DNA of 43,508 nucleotides from Vitrella brassicaformis (taxonomy: Eukaryota; Sar; Vitrellaceae), in NCBI GenBank assembly GCA_001179505.1, contig CDMY01000954.1, positions 118,465-161,972 of the forward strand, read 5' to 3'. Position numbers and translations under genes: made by a program. Within the stretch, counting starts at the first letter, position 1. Every line of letters starts with the position of its first letter. Shown piece by piece: positions 1 through 17,395 of the stretch. Below the pieces are notes generated by a model, which had not been told where the DNA came from, searched no databases, and saw only the letters and a list, made by a program, of their open reading frames with translations.

Positions 1-8
1 CCCCCCCC

Positions 9-39
<31 letters not shown>
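1..39. repeat. Poly-C run followed by CT microsatellite
   Basis: Bases 1-19 are all C, followed by a CT dinucleotide run to about base 39. With the G run at the other end of the window this looks like an assembly edge at a homopolymer rather than a functional element. Confidence 0.9.
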
Positions 40-1802
40 GTGTGTGAGTGCGATCGATTCTCTTATTCTTTTCCGCCCCCAGGCAGGGTCCATATCGGAT
101 CGCGAGGGCAGCATTTTTGTGGCGTTGTGTGACGTGCGTCGCGTCCATCCAACGAATATGGATTGGATTCATGTGTGCGCAAGTGGACAGACATCCATGT
201 CTTTCGGTACATAGACCCATACCATGCGCACATGTCATGGCTTATGCAGCGTGGCTGATGGATGATGCGCCCTTGCCCATGTTATCTATCTATGTTGCCC
301 ATATGTGTGTGCGGCAGAAACGCATTGAAAATGACAGCGGTTCACTGATGTGATCTTCCATCCACTGATCGGTGTCTTCACTATCCATCCATCCATTCAT
401 CCAGTCATCTCACTGATCGGCGGCCGTCGTCCGGCCGGCAGTGGTGAAGGCACACGCACTGTGCTGTGCGGGTATGTCTGTACCCGCACCCTTCACCTCA
501 CTCGCCAAACCGGCGGTGCGCCGTGCTTCCATCCACCTCACTCACAGGCAGGCAGGCAGACATCCAGACAGACAGGCGGAGAGAAAAGGGTAGCCAGGCA
601 GCCACACGTATGAGAGTGCGCAGGAGAAAACGACGCCCAAACTAGGCAGGCAGGCAGGCAGACCATCCAGGACAGGAGTCCGGCCGCGTTCACTCGCACC
701 CCCCTCCCCCGATCCCATCCCTACTACTGACTTCCTTCCAGTCTGTCTGTCTGACCAAGAGAGCGCCCACTCACTCACCCACCCGTGGCACGCCCCATGT
801 GGATGGCACTTGCACCATCCCCCTCATTCATACAAATACATAACACGCACTCATACACAGAGGAGGGAGGGAGGAAGGGAGGTACATAGTCGCCACCCTC
901 CCCCCACCCCCCACCCCTCTCCCTTAGTCGCACAACAAGAAACGACAACTGAACAGACAGACAGGCAGGCAGGCAGGCAGACGGCAAGTGAAATCCCAAT
1001 GGTAGGCATCGATCAATGTCATTGTCATTCCACTTGCCGGTCGCCCCGCGTCAACAGCTCAATGGAAAAGATGAAGAGAACCCTAATTGGAGCCCACCCT
1101 CCCTGTCTTTGGTGTGTTGTGTCAGCGCCGTGCCCTGACTCTCTCTTTCTCTCTCCCTCTCTCGACTTAGACCAAATCCACCCATCCATCCATCCATTCA
1201 TTCATCCAATGTGCCGACCCGCCCCGCCCGCATACATACAAACAATGACAAGAATGACTGTGGACTGGACAGACAGACAGACAGACAGACCCTGACTGAC
1301 TGCCATACACACAACCATACAGATCACATGCATCCCCAGCCATCCATCGCCGCTAGAAAAGTGAACTCCCTTCAATCCAACATTACATTCAATCAGTCAA
1401 CTCAGTTGTGTGTCGCTTATTCTTTCAAAAGTGATTGATGTATACAACTCTTGATCCATCCATCCATCCACCATGTTAGCCATCCATCCAGTTAGCCATT
1501 CATGCGGCCGGTCGGTCAGGCAAACAGACCACCGACCACCAACCATCTCTTCAATGAAGGAACAGATGGTTGGGTGGCCGGGCAGGCAGGAAAATGCCGA
1601 AAGGCCTCACCCATCATATGCCCTCCCACACCCCACTCCCTACTGAGATGAGTCGCCCACTCAGGAAGCATTCACACGCTGTCCAGAAGACAGGAAGACG
1701 CATGAACGAGCCCCCAGTGGCCACTGAGCCAGGAGGAAGAGATTGCTGGTGTGTTAAGAGGGAGGGGTGTGTGTGTGTGTGGGTGGGTGAAGGTTTGTGT
1801 GT
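40..1802. other. Repeat-rich stretch without a supported gene
   Basis: This stretch is dense in short tandem repeats: ATCC/CATC runs (about 385-405, 1181-1205, 1455-1500), CAGG/GGCA runs (545-575, 640-662, 960-985) and a GACA run (about 1268-1291). The open frames here have low-complexity translations set by those repeats, with no recognisable domain and no convincing exon chain on either strand. Its right edge is the 3' flank of the minus-strand CCCH-RING gene, so part of it is probably that gene's 3' untranslated region. Confidence 0.6.
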
Positions 1803-3147
1803 CTATGTGAAGACCCTGAGGTGGTCCTTGACCTCGTATCGGCACTTGGGGCACTGGGGCCGCTCTGACTCGCCGTCCACTCCCTCGAGGCTGCTCGCGT
1901 CCTGATCTCTCACACACACATCATCAATGTCGGTCTGGTGGTGTCTGTATTTCCGTGTGTGTGCCTCTCACGTTGCAGAGTTTCTCGTAGCAGTCCTCAC
2001 ACAGTACAAAATGATTGCCTGCGCCAGACAGACACAAGACAACAAAGCAACACAACACATCTCATCTCAGCTCAGCTGGTGACCCTTGTGGGTGTGCGTG
2101 TGTGTGCGTGTGGCAGCCAGACGGCCTACATGGTCGCAGGAGGATGGCGCGTTCCTTCTCCATGCACACTAAACAAATCAGCCGCCTGCAACGATCCAAA
2201 CACAGCAACAAACAGAGGCAACACACTCATCAATCACGTCGGCTCCCCTTCCCCTCCCCCTCCTCCGTCTCTGCCCCGCTTAGCTTACTTTTCTTCCTCG
2301 ACGAGGTGTTCTGCCTGTGGTGCGACCCTCATGCGCCTGTCGAGCTGGTCCTCCTTGGGGATCTGGAACGCCTGTGGCTGCGGCAGGTAGCTCTTGGGGC
2401 GATTCTGCTCCAGCTCCTCCATCCCGTGAGCCCAACGGCAGCGGGAATTGTCGCAGCCACCTGCACACACCCACACACGCCCACATCAACACAGACAGCC
2501 AGGTGGTGGGATGATGTGTTGTGGATGTGTGTGATCGGCTGACCTCTGAGCCACGCCTTGCAGAGGACCTTTTTCTGGAACACCGGTGTGGCGCGGAGCT
2601 CCTCCTTCGAGTGGGCATAGCCGCACCGTACCTTGTGACACTGACCATACTGCAGCCAGCAGACAAACAAACAGCACAACCAACCAACAATCCACATACT
2701 GCATGCCGGCGTCGGGGGTCCACCGTGTGCGGGCAGCTCACTCACCGTCATGAGGACAGGGCAGAGTGCAGTGCCTCTGAGGTCGGGAGGTCCCCGCTGC
2801 TCCTCAGGCCCATGCGCAAACCGACAGTTGGCGCCGAGAGTGCACTTGCCCAGACGGTACCACCGGCAGATGCTGCAGGAACACGCACAGTCACAGGTAC
2901 CACACAACACACACGTTCCCTCCTCATCGAGACACCCCGCGCATCAGCCTCTCCTTCGTCCTGTCTGCCTCCGTGTCTCATTTATCGATCCATCCGTTGC
3001 CCTCCCCCCTGCCGCTGACCTAGTTTTGTAGAATTGCCGGTGGTAGAGGGCTCGGAACGTCGAGGACGGCTCCATGCCATCGTAGGAGTGAGGGCGGCCA
3101 GCGTAAGGGGGGTGTGGGTTCGGCGTCATCATCTGACCGTGCGCCAT
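1803..3147 (-). CDS. Triple CCCH zinc finger plus C-terminal RING protein (probable RNA-binding ubiquitin ligase)
   Basis: Seven exons: 3147-3020, 2872-2746, 2649-2544, 2460-2289, 2185-2130, 2018-1972, 1901-1803; all phases agree, giving about 244 residues. Three CCCH fingers follow each other. Finger 1 is CX7CX5CX3H (CRWYRLGKC...CRFAH). Finger 2, split by an intron, is CX8CX4CX3H (CHKVRCGYAH). Finger 3, also split, is CX7CX4CX3H (CDNSRCRWAH). The C-terminus is a C3HC4 RING: ICLVC, then RPCNHFVLCEDC, then CPKCR close to the stop; one ligand Cys codon is itself split by an intron. CCCH fingers usually bind RNA and RING domains recruit ubiquitin-conjugating enzymes, so an RNA-linked E3 ligase is the likely role. 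The start ATG at 3147 faces the divergent methyltransferase gene across 251 bp. Makorins also combine these domains but in another order; I do not assign this to that family. Confidence 0.85.
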
Positions 3148-3257
3148 AAGTACTGACTGTTGCCTGCTTGACTAACAAAACTGGTTCACCGACCGACCGA
3201 CCGATGCCGCTCCCTGTCGGACGCCGCGTCACAACTGCATCGGTCCTCCCTGCAAAG

Positions 3258-3281
3258 TGCGAGCTTCCAAGGAAGCTCGCA
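3258..3281. promoter_or_regulatory. Perfect palindrome in a divergent promoter
   Basis: Eleven-base inverted arms (TGCGAGCTTCC and its complement) are separated by AA. The palindrome lies midway between the start codons at 3147 (minus) and 3399 (plus). It contains two inverted copies of the 9-mer TGCGAGCTT that recurs in other promoters of this window. A role as binding site for a dimeric regulator of both genes is inference. Confidence 0.55.
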
Positions 3282-3398
3282 AGTCGCGCTAGGACACTGC
3301 GTGAAACTGCTCGCTCCATCAGCTGCCCCGAGAGGGTGAAAGATCTGGGGTCCCATTCGTTGCTGCATCTTTCCTGTCTGTTGTCTTGTCAGTTCTAC

Positions 3399-4844
3399 AT
3401 GGTGACGGTGAAGACACAATCATGCAAGGTGCTGCAGCTGGTGACCCTCACCGCTCCGCTGGGCACTCTGGCTGCTGCTGCACATGCAGTCAACACTCAA
3501 GCACACCTGCAGAGGCCTCCCACTGCAAATCGACGGGCCTTCCTGGACACCGCCGCACCACCCAGATCTGGCAGCCGGCATCCATCTCGCCTGCGGCCAT
3601 GGCGCGTTCAAACGAGGCTCTACTCTCTGCCGGCGCTTTCCGATGAGTCGACCAATGCAACCACGGTCTCGTCAGCCGATTATGAGGAATATTCCGGACG
3701 GCGCAAGGCCGCTCTCGACGTTGCCCTTCGGTCCTTCGACCTCTCCCCGCCTCAGCTCGCCAATGAATCGACCATGCATACGACGAGAGATGCAGCAGCA
3801 TCAGCAGCATCAGCAGCAGCAACGGCACCGGCTGTTGACCGGTGCATCGACTGGGATGGCTTCGGGATGTCCGCTCAGCGGACCTACTACACCTACGTTC
3901 GGCCACACCCCTCCAAGCTGGCTGGTCTGCAGAGGGAGCCGCTGGAGAGGTCGGCGTGGCGGACCGCTGCGCAGATCGCCGGGCTGGTGCGGGCCTACCA
4001 GAACTCACTGAATGCCTTCTTTCGCAACCAGGACTCGACCCGCCCGAAGCTGCGCGAGGCCGGCGGCCGAAACCCCCTGGTGGTGGTGCTTGACAATGTC
4101 AGGTCCGCACACAATGTTGGCAGCATCATCAGGTGGGTGAGAAGATCCATTCATCCGCAGCCACGGTCCCATATGTGTGTGGTCAGGACGGCCGAAGCGG
4201 GAGGTGTGGAGCGAGTGGTGGTGTGCGGTATCACGCCGCACCCGCCGCACCCCAAGTTGGACAAGACGTCGCTTGGGGCGCACGAGCACATTCCTGTGCA
4301 CCACGTGGGGACCTGTGTGGAGGCGGTCCGACAGCTCAAGGAGGAAGGGTGAGCCGAGTAACAAGTGTGGGCAGGGCAGATTGTGTGCTGTGTGTGGTAT
4401 GTGTAGTTTCACAATAGTGGTGCTCGAGACGACTGACAGGAGCCAACCGCATGTCGATGTAAGCGACCATGAGCACGCCAGGACCATGCCTGTCTGTCTC
4501 TGTGTGTGTGTGTGTGTGGTATCTTGGCGTCCGTCAGATATCCTTTCCTCCGAAGACGGCTGTCGTGTTCGGCAATGAAGTGTCGGGCGTGGCCACTGAT
4601 GTGCTCCACCTGGCAGGTATGGGTGTGCGAAAGGCCGCATCAACGCACCAGACCACACCAGACCACACCAGACCAGACCCCCAAATGTGTGTCCTTCGTT
4701 CATGCAGACGTCTTGTGTGAGATTCCGATGTTTGGAGTGAAGAACTCTATCAATGTTGCTAACGCGGCCAGTATTGTGGTGTTCGAGGTACTCAGGCAGT
4801 GGAGGGCCTTCGACCGGCTCAAGCAGACAGTGAACGAAGAGTAG
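3399..4844 (+). CDS. TrmH/SpoU-family RNA 2'-O-ribose methyltransferase
   Basis: Five exons: 3399-4132, 4187-4348, 4407-4458, 4538-4616, 4708-4844, about 387 residues. All three SpoU motifs are present: motif 1 NVRSAHNVGSIIR (split by the first, 54-base intron), motif 2 AVVFGNEVSGV, motif 3 IPMFGVKNSINVANAAS. The family forms knotted SPOUT dimers that methylate ribose 2'-OH in rRNA or tRNA using S-adenosylmethionine. The open frame extends upstream to 3168, but the ATG at 3399 follows a good acceptor (TTGTCTTGTCAG) and opens a hydrophobic leader (VLQLVTLTAPLGTLAAAA). This suggests a 5'-leader intron and secretory or plastid/mitochondrial targeting. About 170 poorly conserved residues precede the catalytic domain. 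The substrate RNA cannot be told from the sequence. Confidence 0.88.
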
Positions 4845-5235
4845 GATGAGATGAGGGGTGTATGGTGGTGGTGCACCGCCGTCCTCGCTTGTCTTCGCTC
4901 GAGGTCTGTCTCGGCCTGTTTGTGCGCGGCGGCTCCGTGCACATTTGCCGAGATGGACGGCGAGTGAAGGTGGTGTGGTTTTGGATGGGATGGATGGCAT
5001 AGCTGGGTGTGTGGGGCTGGCTTGTGGGGTGGGTCGGACCATGACCATTGTGTCTGTGCAGTGCACGGGAGGCATCCATCCATCCGTATACATAACACCA
5101 TGATGGAGTGCAAGTCAAGTCTGTCGGTCGGTCAAATCTTGGCACATATTCTACACCCAACTCACCCCACCGACCCACCCACACCCAAACCCGCCTCTAC
5201 ACGCTCGTTGTCCATCTGTCTGTCTGTCTAGCTAG
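4845..5235. other. Convergent 3' intergenic region
   Basis: This lies between the ends of the methyltransferase (plus) and MCM2 (minus). It must hold both 3' untranslated regions. I see no third gene, no obvious hairpin terminator and no strong repeat beyond short CATC and TGTC runs. Confidence 0.6.
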
Positions 5236-10815
<5,580 letters not shown>

Positions 10816-11564
10816 TTTTGCGATTTGGCTATTTGGCGCTTATGGCGAGGGCGGCCCGGCTCGTTCGGCCCGGATGTTTGAGAGTGGTGGTGGTTTCGTG
10901 GCAGATTTATGGCAGATCTCCCTCGTGTGCGTTGTGTGGGTGCAGATCTTGCTGTGGATGCAGATGGGTCTATTTCGCGAGCAGCAGCCGCTCCCCACCG
11001 ACATCGGTACACACCGAACCGACACGCAATCATGCCCCAGCTGGATCATGGAAAGAGCGCTGGCGAGAGATGCTCCTCGGTCTCCGTGGCAGCGCGTCTC
11101 AGAGACGGAGGCCTAGGTTGGTGCCAAGACGGAGGAAGGGAAAAGGGAGACGGAGAGAGAGAGAGAGAGAAAACACACACAGACTGTGTGTGTGTGTGTA
11201 TGTGTATGAGTACTGTGCCCGCACCTGTCCAGCACGCATCGCAGGGGAGACAGCGCGAGACGAAATTGTTTGGTTTAATGGATTCGCGTGTGTGAATGGG
11301 GCGAACAGGCCCTCAACACCCACAAGAACCCATGGACAGAAACACGGACACGTAGCGGCAATCCCATCATTCCACAGCGCTGACACCATCTCTCGAGGGC
11401 ATGCAGCCGAGGGAGGCAGAGCACCAAAAACACATGAGCTATCTGTCCAGCAGCTACAGATAGCTACGCACCCACAACATCTGCCCGTTCACTTCATTCA
11501 CAAATGAGCAGCCAGCATCCCAACCAACAAGCAAGACAAGGTCGATCACCCCCATGACATGACA
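10816..11564. other. MCM2 promoter and 3' flank of the SH3-WW gene
   Basis: About 750 bases between two minus-strand genes. The end near 10816 carries the MCM2 promoter with a TTTGGCGC box. A GA/CA microsatellite lies near 11150-11200. Open frames on the plus strand here are not backed by any domain, codon pattern or splice chain. Confidence 0.6.
10832..10839. promoter_or_regulatory. E2F-like box upstream of MCM2
   Basis: TTTGGCGC matches the E2F/DP consensus TTTSSCGC and lies 17-24 bases upstream of the proposed MCM2 start codon. MCM genes are classic E2F targets in plants and animals. Single 8-base matches occur by chance, so function is inference. Confidence 0.4.
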
Positions 11565-14500
11565 TCAGCCCGGCCCCCCCTTTTTCTTTTTGAGCTGCTG
11601 CAGTCGCATGCACTCCACGGCACTCCTCACAGTGTGGGTGTACCGTGAAGGCAAGAAGGCTGGGATAGGAAAGGTAGCACCCGTGCTGTCCTCCCACCAC
11701 AGCACCGCCTGCCCGTGGCCGTCGCTCCTCCGTCGCCGCTTGTGGCTCTCCCTCTCGTGGACACGCGCGACAGCGTGGGGGGCAGCCGCGTGTTGTCGAA
11801 GGCCGTGAACTTGTCGACCCACTTGGCGTCGCGGTGGCTCCCGGGCTTTGATTTCGATGTTGGGACAGGCGCGTGTTGCTGTCGTTGGGTGGATGCCTGG
11901 CTGGGCGCGTCTTGGATGGCCTCGTAAGTGTTGAGGGATGCCGCCGGCCGATACACGCTGCACACACATGCGCACATGGTGGAAACAACCACCACGGAAC
12001 GGAGAAACAATGCGTGTGGTGTGTCTGTAACCGTCGTGTGATGTTCGTTCTCACGTGTGTAAGGCTTGTTGTCTGTCGATAGGCGACATGAGCTTCCGAT
12101 ACAAATCGGGCGTCTCGCACGGTCGCACGAGGAGCGGCGAGGCCGACTGGCAGGGGACGCTGTAGTGGGACTTGTGGTGGCTGCCGTCCACCACTGGCTG
12201 CGGCCGGTCTCTGTCTCTGCGCGGGCTTCCGCTTCTCGGCGACATTGCACTCGTGCTGCTGTCCGGCTGCATCTGGCGGCAGAAGAAGCCGAAAAGGGGA
12301 TCTGTCTTGGCGGGCGCAAAGAAGACCGCCCGGCGATCCTTGAGATGGACACACAGGGCACTGCAGTGGTCTGGATGAGGCAGAGACAGGGTTCTTTTGT
12401 CGCTTACAGGCGTGAGCATTTCTGCTGCTGATATTCTTGAGGCTGTCCTCTCGAAGCGAGGCGACACCATGGGGGAAGACAGCAGGGACTCGGCGGTGGT
12501 CTTGCTCACTGCCATAGCGCCAAACAGACACCTCTTCGCTATCTGCATGAACCATTGTGCTGTGTGTCAATTAATTCGTCTTACGTGTGTGCGGCGTGAC
12601 AAGTGGGGGGAGGGCGGCATCTGGAGGTCGTTTGGGCTTCACCTCTGCCCTTCGATCTGCTGCCCTTGTGTCAAGTTGCTGGAAGCCAGCAGCTACTGCG
12701 CCAGTGGACCGCCTGGTCGCAGGCGAGAAGCCCCCATGGAAGGTCCTGGGCGCGCGTGTCACCCTACTCCCTCCCCTTTCTCTCCTGCGCCCCCCCTGTG
12801 TGTGGGTGGGCTCTTCCCTCGCTGTTGCTGGCACCTGCAAAGGGACAAACATATGAGAAAATGGGTGGAGCAAATGGGCCAGATCACATGGGGTGCCGCA
12901 TTTGTTTACCTGCGGTGTTGTGACTGCCTGGAGGGAGGCGCGTCTGGCACGGCGGGGGTGCCGCTGAGCTGCTGCTGGTGCTGGTGGTTGTGGGGGTGCG
13001 AGTGCTGGCGGTAGTGGGGGCGGGTGTTGGTTGTCAAGTCTCTCTGCCTGCTGTTGCTCCTGCTGCTTCTTGCGATACTCTCTGGCTATCTTGCTGGACG
13101 CCCGGGAACTCTCCGTCTCGCCTGACGACACCTCGTACCTAAACCACACGATGACCGGCAGCAATAGTCACCGCCGATCGAAGATACATTTTCTGTGTCC
13201 GCTCACTGTATGCTTGAGAGAGGCGTGGACACGTCCGATTCGCTGCGGGGTGAGTGGGGGTGTGGGGTGAAGGACGTGGTGGGGATGGGCAGCCGAGGAG
13301 ACCTGTGGCGTCGCCTCGGTGGTCCCGCACCGTCACCGCCCCTCATCGGGCGCAGCGGCCGATCACCTGCATACCGACACACTGCAATGTCTGTCTCATC
13401 GGGAGCGGAAGATGCGCGCGTAGTTTTTGGCATCACCTGGTGGCGAGATGACGATGGGCCGCCGCATCTCGACACCAGCACCCGCTGGCTCTTCGTCAGC
13501 GCGTGCAGGGGGCATTGCTTCATCCATGTCAAAGGCAGCTGCCACTTCAGTGAGGAATACGGGTGGTGGGGCTGGAGTCTCGTCAGGTGGAAGGAGCGGC
13601 TCTTCCGTGGGAGGATACACCGGCTCACCGGGGGCCTCTTCGTCTTCTTGTGCGATCACATCTGCTGATTGCTCTTCTTTGACGAGCTCTTCCTGCTGAT
13701 CGACAGACGGCTCCTCTGCTTGTGCCTCTGCGTAGACCACTTCTGTGATGTCGTCTTGCTCCACTGCTGGCGCTACGGCTGCTGTGGGGGATGGGAGATG
13801 CCTCTCTGTCTCCGCTGCAGTCTCCTTCCCCTCCCGGACCGGTGCTGACTGTGGCGGCTCTCCTCGGATGGCTTCTGCAGCTGGTTCACCAGCTTCTTCC
13901 TTTTCCTCCCCTCCTTGTTGTGGCATTTCCATGAGCCATACCTGTGGCCGCTCCTCCGGAATGCCCATTCCCACAATGCTTGTGCTGTCAAAACACACAC
14001 ATACAGGCAGGTGCATAGCATAGCATCGGGCCCGCGTGTATGTATGTATACCGTGTTTGCTGTTGCTGTAGCTCAGTGAGCCATGGTTTGTGATGCCAAT
14101 CCTCCTGCAGCAATAAAGACAGACAGACAGACAGACAGAAACAAGAAGAAGCGCCTGGAAGAAGTGGCAAAGAGGGGTGCTCTCCTTCTCCTTGCATCCC
14201 TGTCGGACCTCGTGCGGCGATGTGGGCCGGGGTGTGAGGCTGGATGACCGACGTGCCGGGGCGGGGGAGGCCCGCCCGGCACTCATCGTCACCACAGCCA
14301 CTGGCAGGTCGATGTCAACGTCATCACCCGCCCCTGTCTCCCCCTCATCAAGTGGCAGTGACATCACCGCAATGCTCACGCTCGGCCTCTCCTCTTCCCT
14401 CTCTGTCCTTTGTGGTGCGATCAGGGAGTCTTGCGAGGCACAGGAGTCGCCTTTTACGATAGACGGCCGGCTGGCGTAGTGGCTGCCTGTCTCATCCGTG

Positions 14501-16995
14501 TCACCATTTGCTGCGGGGGCCAAAGCCTCACTGAGACATGTGTCTTCGGGTTCGTGTGGGCCTGACGGAGGGAGCGTCCAGTCTGTTGGAGGGGATAGCT
14601 CACTCTCAAAGGCCGGGAAGGAATGCTCGGTAGCCTCTCCTTGTTCACGTTTCTCTTCCTCCTCGCTCTGTTCTTTTCGTTCGGCTTCTGGCGCTTCCTC
14701 GGCGATTGGAGGGGCTTCTTCCTGCTCATCTTGCGCAGCATCGGGGATGGGCGGAAGAGGCACGTGTGTGGCCTGGTTCTTGGCCCACTCGATGAAAACC
14801 ACACTCTGCCGATGGGCGACCAGCCTGCGCAGCATGCAGAGAAGACACGTGAGATACCTGCCCAGCGACCGAATGCCATGCGCATATGTCCATCTCTCTT
14901 GCCTTTGTCTGTGTTGCCTCCATGTGCGTTGTATGAAACGAGCTGCCAGCACGGGGGACTTGCTCCGGAGCTTCTGCCGCTTCACTGACTTGTTCCGCCA
15001 CAAGACAACCAAACGCCGCTGCCTAAGGAGGGGAACAGCACACTAATACTGCACGGTGCTTTTCTGTGTGCGTACCTTTCCCTCTTGCTCCTCATGAATC
15101 TCTGTATCGTGAGTGCAGCCGTCTCCCGCCTCTCTCGCCAGAGAGCCAGTTTGTCCATGGTGGTCTTGCTGGTGCGGTGCTGCATATGTCGCTGAGACAG
15201 AGCGCCGCGCAGCCCGAGCACCGTCAGGGCCCGCTGCCGCAGCACAGCCACGGTCTTGCGCGCGTTATGGCACCGCACGAGCGTCTGGATCTTGACGGCC
15301 GCATTGTGCACCTTGGCCTGCATGGCCCTCTCCCTCGCAGCGAGCTCCTCATCTCTCGTTTTCTCCATGGACGCGCAGTAGCCTGATGAGACGGGGGATA
15401 GGATGGGGAAGTGGGACACGGCCAAGCGTAGTGTACGTACGTCTGAGTATCTCATTTTGGAGCTTATAGAGGTAGTCGAGCGTCTGGCGGGGATCGAGGG
15501 TGCTCCTTTCGCCTGCATCCAATCACACACACACACACATCAGACAAGGATCCACAAATGACGGATATTCTGTCTTACCGTTGTCTATGTTCCTCCAGAC
15601 AGTCCTGCCGTCATCGAGTGTGAGCGGCCCCTCCCAGCTGGTCATGGCCTGGCCCGTCTGTGCCGCACTCTGACCGATCAGCGTCTGAGCCTCGTCTATC
15701 GCCGACTGAGGCGGCCTGCATGTTAAACAATCGACAACAGAAATACGGAAGCCGTGTTTCAGGCGGGCTTCTCAATTTGTGATCGTTTCTCTCACAGCTG
15801 CGCCAGTTCGTTGAGTATAGCGGTGAAAGTGGTGACCAGCGGAAGGAACGGGTGGTCCCATGTGACGGGAGACACATACAAGATGGACCCGTCTTCAGCT
15901 GCCCTCGGCTGTTCTAGGGTCGGGTGGTAGAAGTAGGAGTTGCCCTCCGCGTCCTGTGCCTCGTACCAGCCAGGCGGCAGCGGCCTAGTGAGGGAAACAA
16001 ACGATACGTTGGCAATATTCGTGTAGCTCATTCATTACTTGTCGCGAAGGCAGGGGTATATCCATTGGAAGGCGGATGTCGACTCGACGCCCAGCTGCTG
16101 CGCAAACTCCAGCTCCTGATACGGAAAACGTGGTAAGTGTGGCAGACCGGTGTCCGTTGCTCGCCTCTGGGGGACCCACCTGTTTCTTCTCCTCTGTGAG
16201 TGCCTCATTCTCCTTCATGGCCCCAGTGAGCAGCTCCTTCGCCTTTGCCGTCTGCTCAGGTGACGGCAGCACCAAAATCTGCTTATCTTCCTGCTGCTCA
16301 GGCACCTCGATGGCCTCCTTCTTCTCCTCTGCAACAACAGCCTCCTGAGCCACAGCCATGGCCTCCTGGCCATCAGCTGCAACGGTCTGTAAGGGCTCGC
16401 TGAGTGGTGCCTCGGGCGTGAGGGAGTCTGCAGGGAGGCTGGATATGGCCGGGGATTCCACCAGAACGGAAGCAGCAGCAGCTGCTGCCGGACTGGGAGA
16501 CACAGCTGGGGCACTTGTTGGCGTCTCCTTCTGCTGGTCTTGAGTGGCGGTGCCCTCACCCACATTCACGTCTGGCGGCTCCAGGTCTATCGTCTGCTCG
16601 ATGGCAGCCGTCTTGCTGAATCGGGGCGCCTTGTATGTTGTGTATGTGGCCGGAATGAGGCCCATTCGCCGCCGCTCCCTTGCGCCCTTGGTCTTCTCGT
16701 CCTTCTCTTCATACACGGCGGCATAGAACCACACGGGCGCGTCCTCACCAGCGTCATCATCATCGTCCGTAACAACATCAATAATCTCAATCATCTGTCC
16801 TTCGCCAACTTCCAGGAGGGTCTCGGGGTCGATGTCGGGTATCTTGAGCACCGACCTGGTGGGGAAATCATACAGGGAAGTCTACACACACAGAGAATGG
16901 CGCTGAGATGAGATGAGAGGAGACAACAGTGCGGCGGCATGAATGTTTCGTACCACAATCTCGCCCTGCATAGCCAGGGAACTTCTCTGCTCCAT
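11565..16995 (-). CDS. Large SH3-WW-IQ domain protein (CEP164-like N-terminus, possibly ciliary or cytoskeletal)
   Basis: Seventeen exons whose phases all agree: 16995-16954, 16881-16180, 16115-16039, 15984-15796, 15715-15579, 15512-15441, 15382-15076, 15022-14209, 14104-14052, 13984-13437, 13366-13303, 13242-13207, 13138-12910, 12834-12601, 12542-12055, 11957-11765, 11708-11565, about 1,442 residues. Domains: SH3 (TSLYDFP ... FYAAVY ... MGLIPATY), a long Ala/Glu/Pro linker, a segment ELEFAQQLGV preceding a WW domain (PLPPGWYEAQDAEG ... TWDHPF, with an insertion before the second Trp), IQ motifs (AVKIQTLVRCHNARK; ALTIQRFMRSKRER; AARFIQRTWRQ) that should bind calmodulin or centrin, then long acidic and Pro/Gln-rich disorder, and a short C-terminal block VLWWEDSTGATFPIP. 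The helix-plus-WW arrangement resembles centrosomal CEP164. Junctions near 14.2, 13.4, 12.57 and 11.74 kb are weakest. If the frame instead stops at 13396, a second gene would cover 11565-13366. Confidence 0.7.
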
Positions 16996-17395
16996 CTCTT
17001 CAGGTGTGTGTGTGTGAATTCTCAACGCTCGGGAAACGGCTGCGCGCTTAACTCGCCTGGTCTGGTGATCTTGTGGACGAGATTTCAACCATTGATTCGA
17101 CCGAAAATGGCAACACATCTTCGTCATAAACCCACTCCCAGTCACATCCATTCCCACATATGACGTTTTCTATCTCCCGACCACCGGGCCTATACACCGC
17201 ATACACCTCACTCAGACTCGCCGCCACTCGAAAGCACTCTCAGACGGCACCTTTGATGAAGAAAGCATGACAGCTGGGGATCCATGATCCTCGTTGGCCC
17301 GTGTGTGAGGTCGCCTACATGTGTGCGTGTTTGTCCGTAAGTGTAGGTCTACCGATTGGCAAGAGCATGTGTAGAGGACCTGCATGCAGCGCAGG
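16996..17395. other. Spacer between two minus-strand genes
   Basis: This holds the promoter and leader of the SH3-WW gene and the 3' flank of helical-repeat protein 1. An open frame continues upstream of the chosen ATG at 16995 to 17157, but its translation is unremarkable. No RNA gene or strong repeat was seen. Confidence 0.5.

Noticed and set aside
48-1438. Several open frames of 75-160 codons
   Set aside because: They are translations of CATC, CAGG and GACA repeats with no domain, start context or splice partners.
3168-3398. Longer N-terminus for the TrmH-family gene
   Set aside because: The frame is open from 3168 but includes the promoter palindrome, and a strong acceptor precedes the ATG at 3399, which opens a leader-like hydrophobic stretch.
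11565-13366. Separate gene downstream of the SH3-WW gene
   Set aside because: Only about 30 bases separate the supposed stop from the next acceptor, there is no promoter or start, and phases continue across all later junctions. Kept as an alternative.
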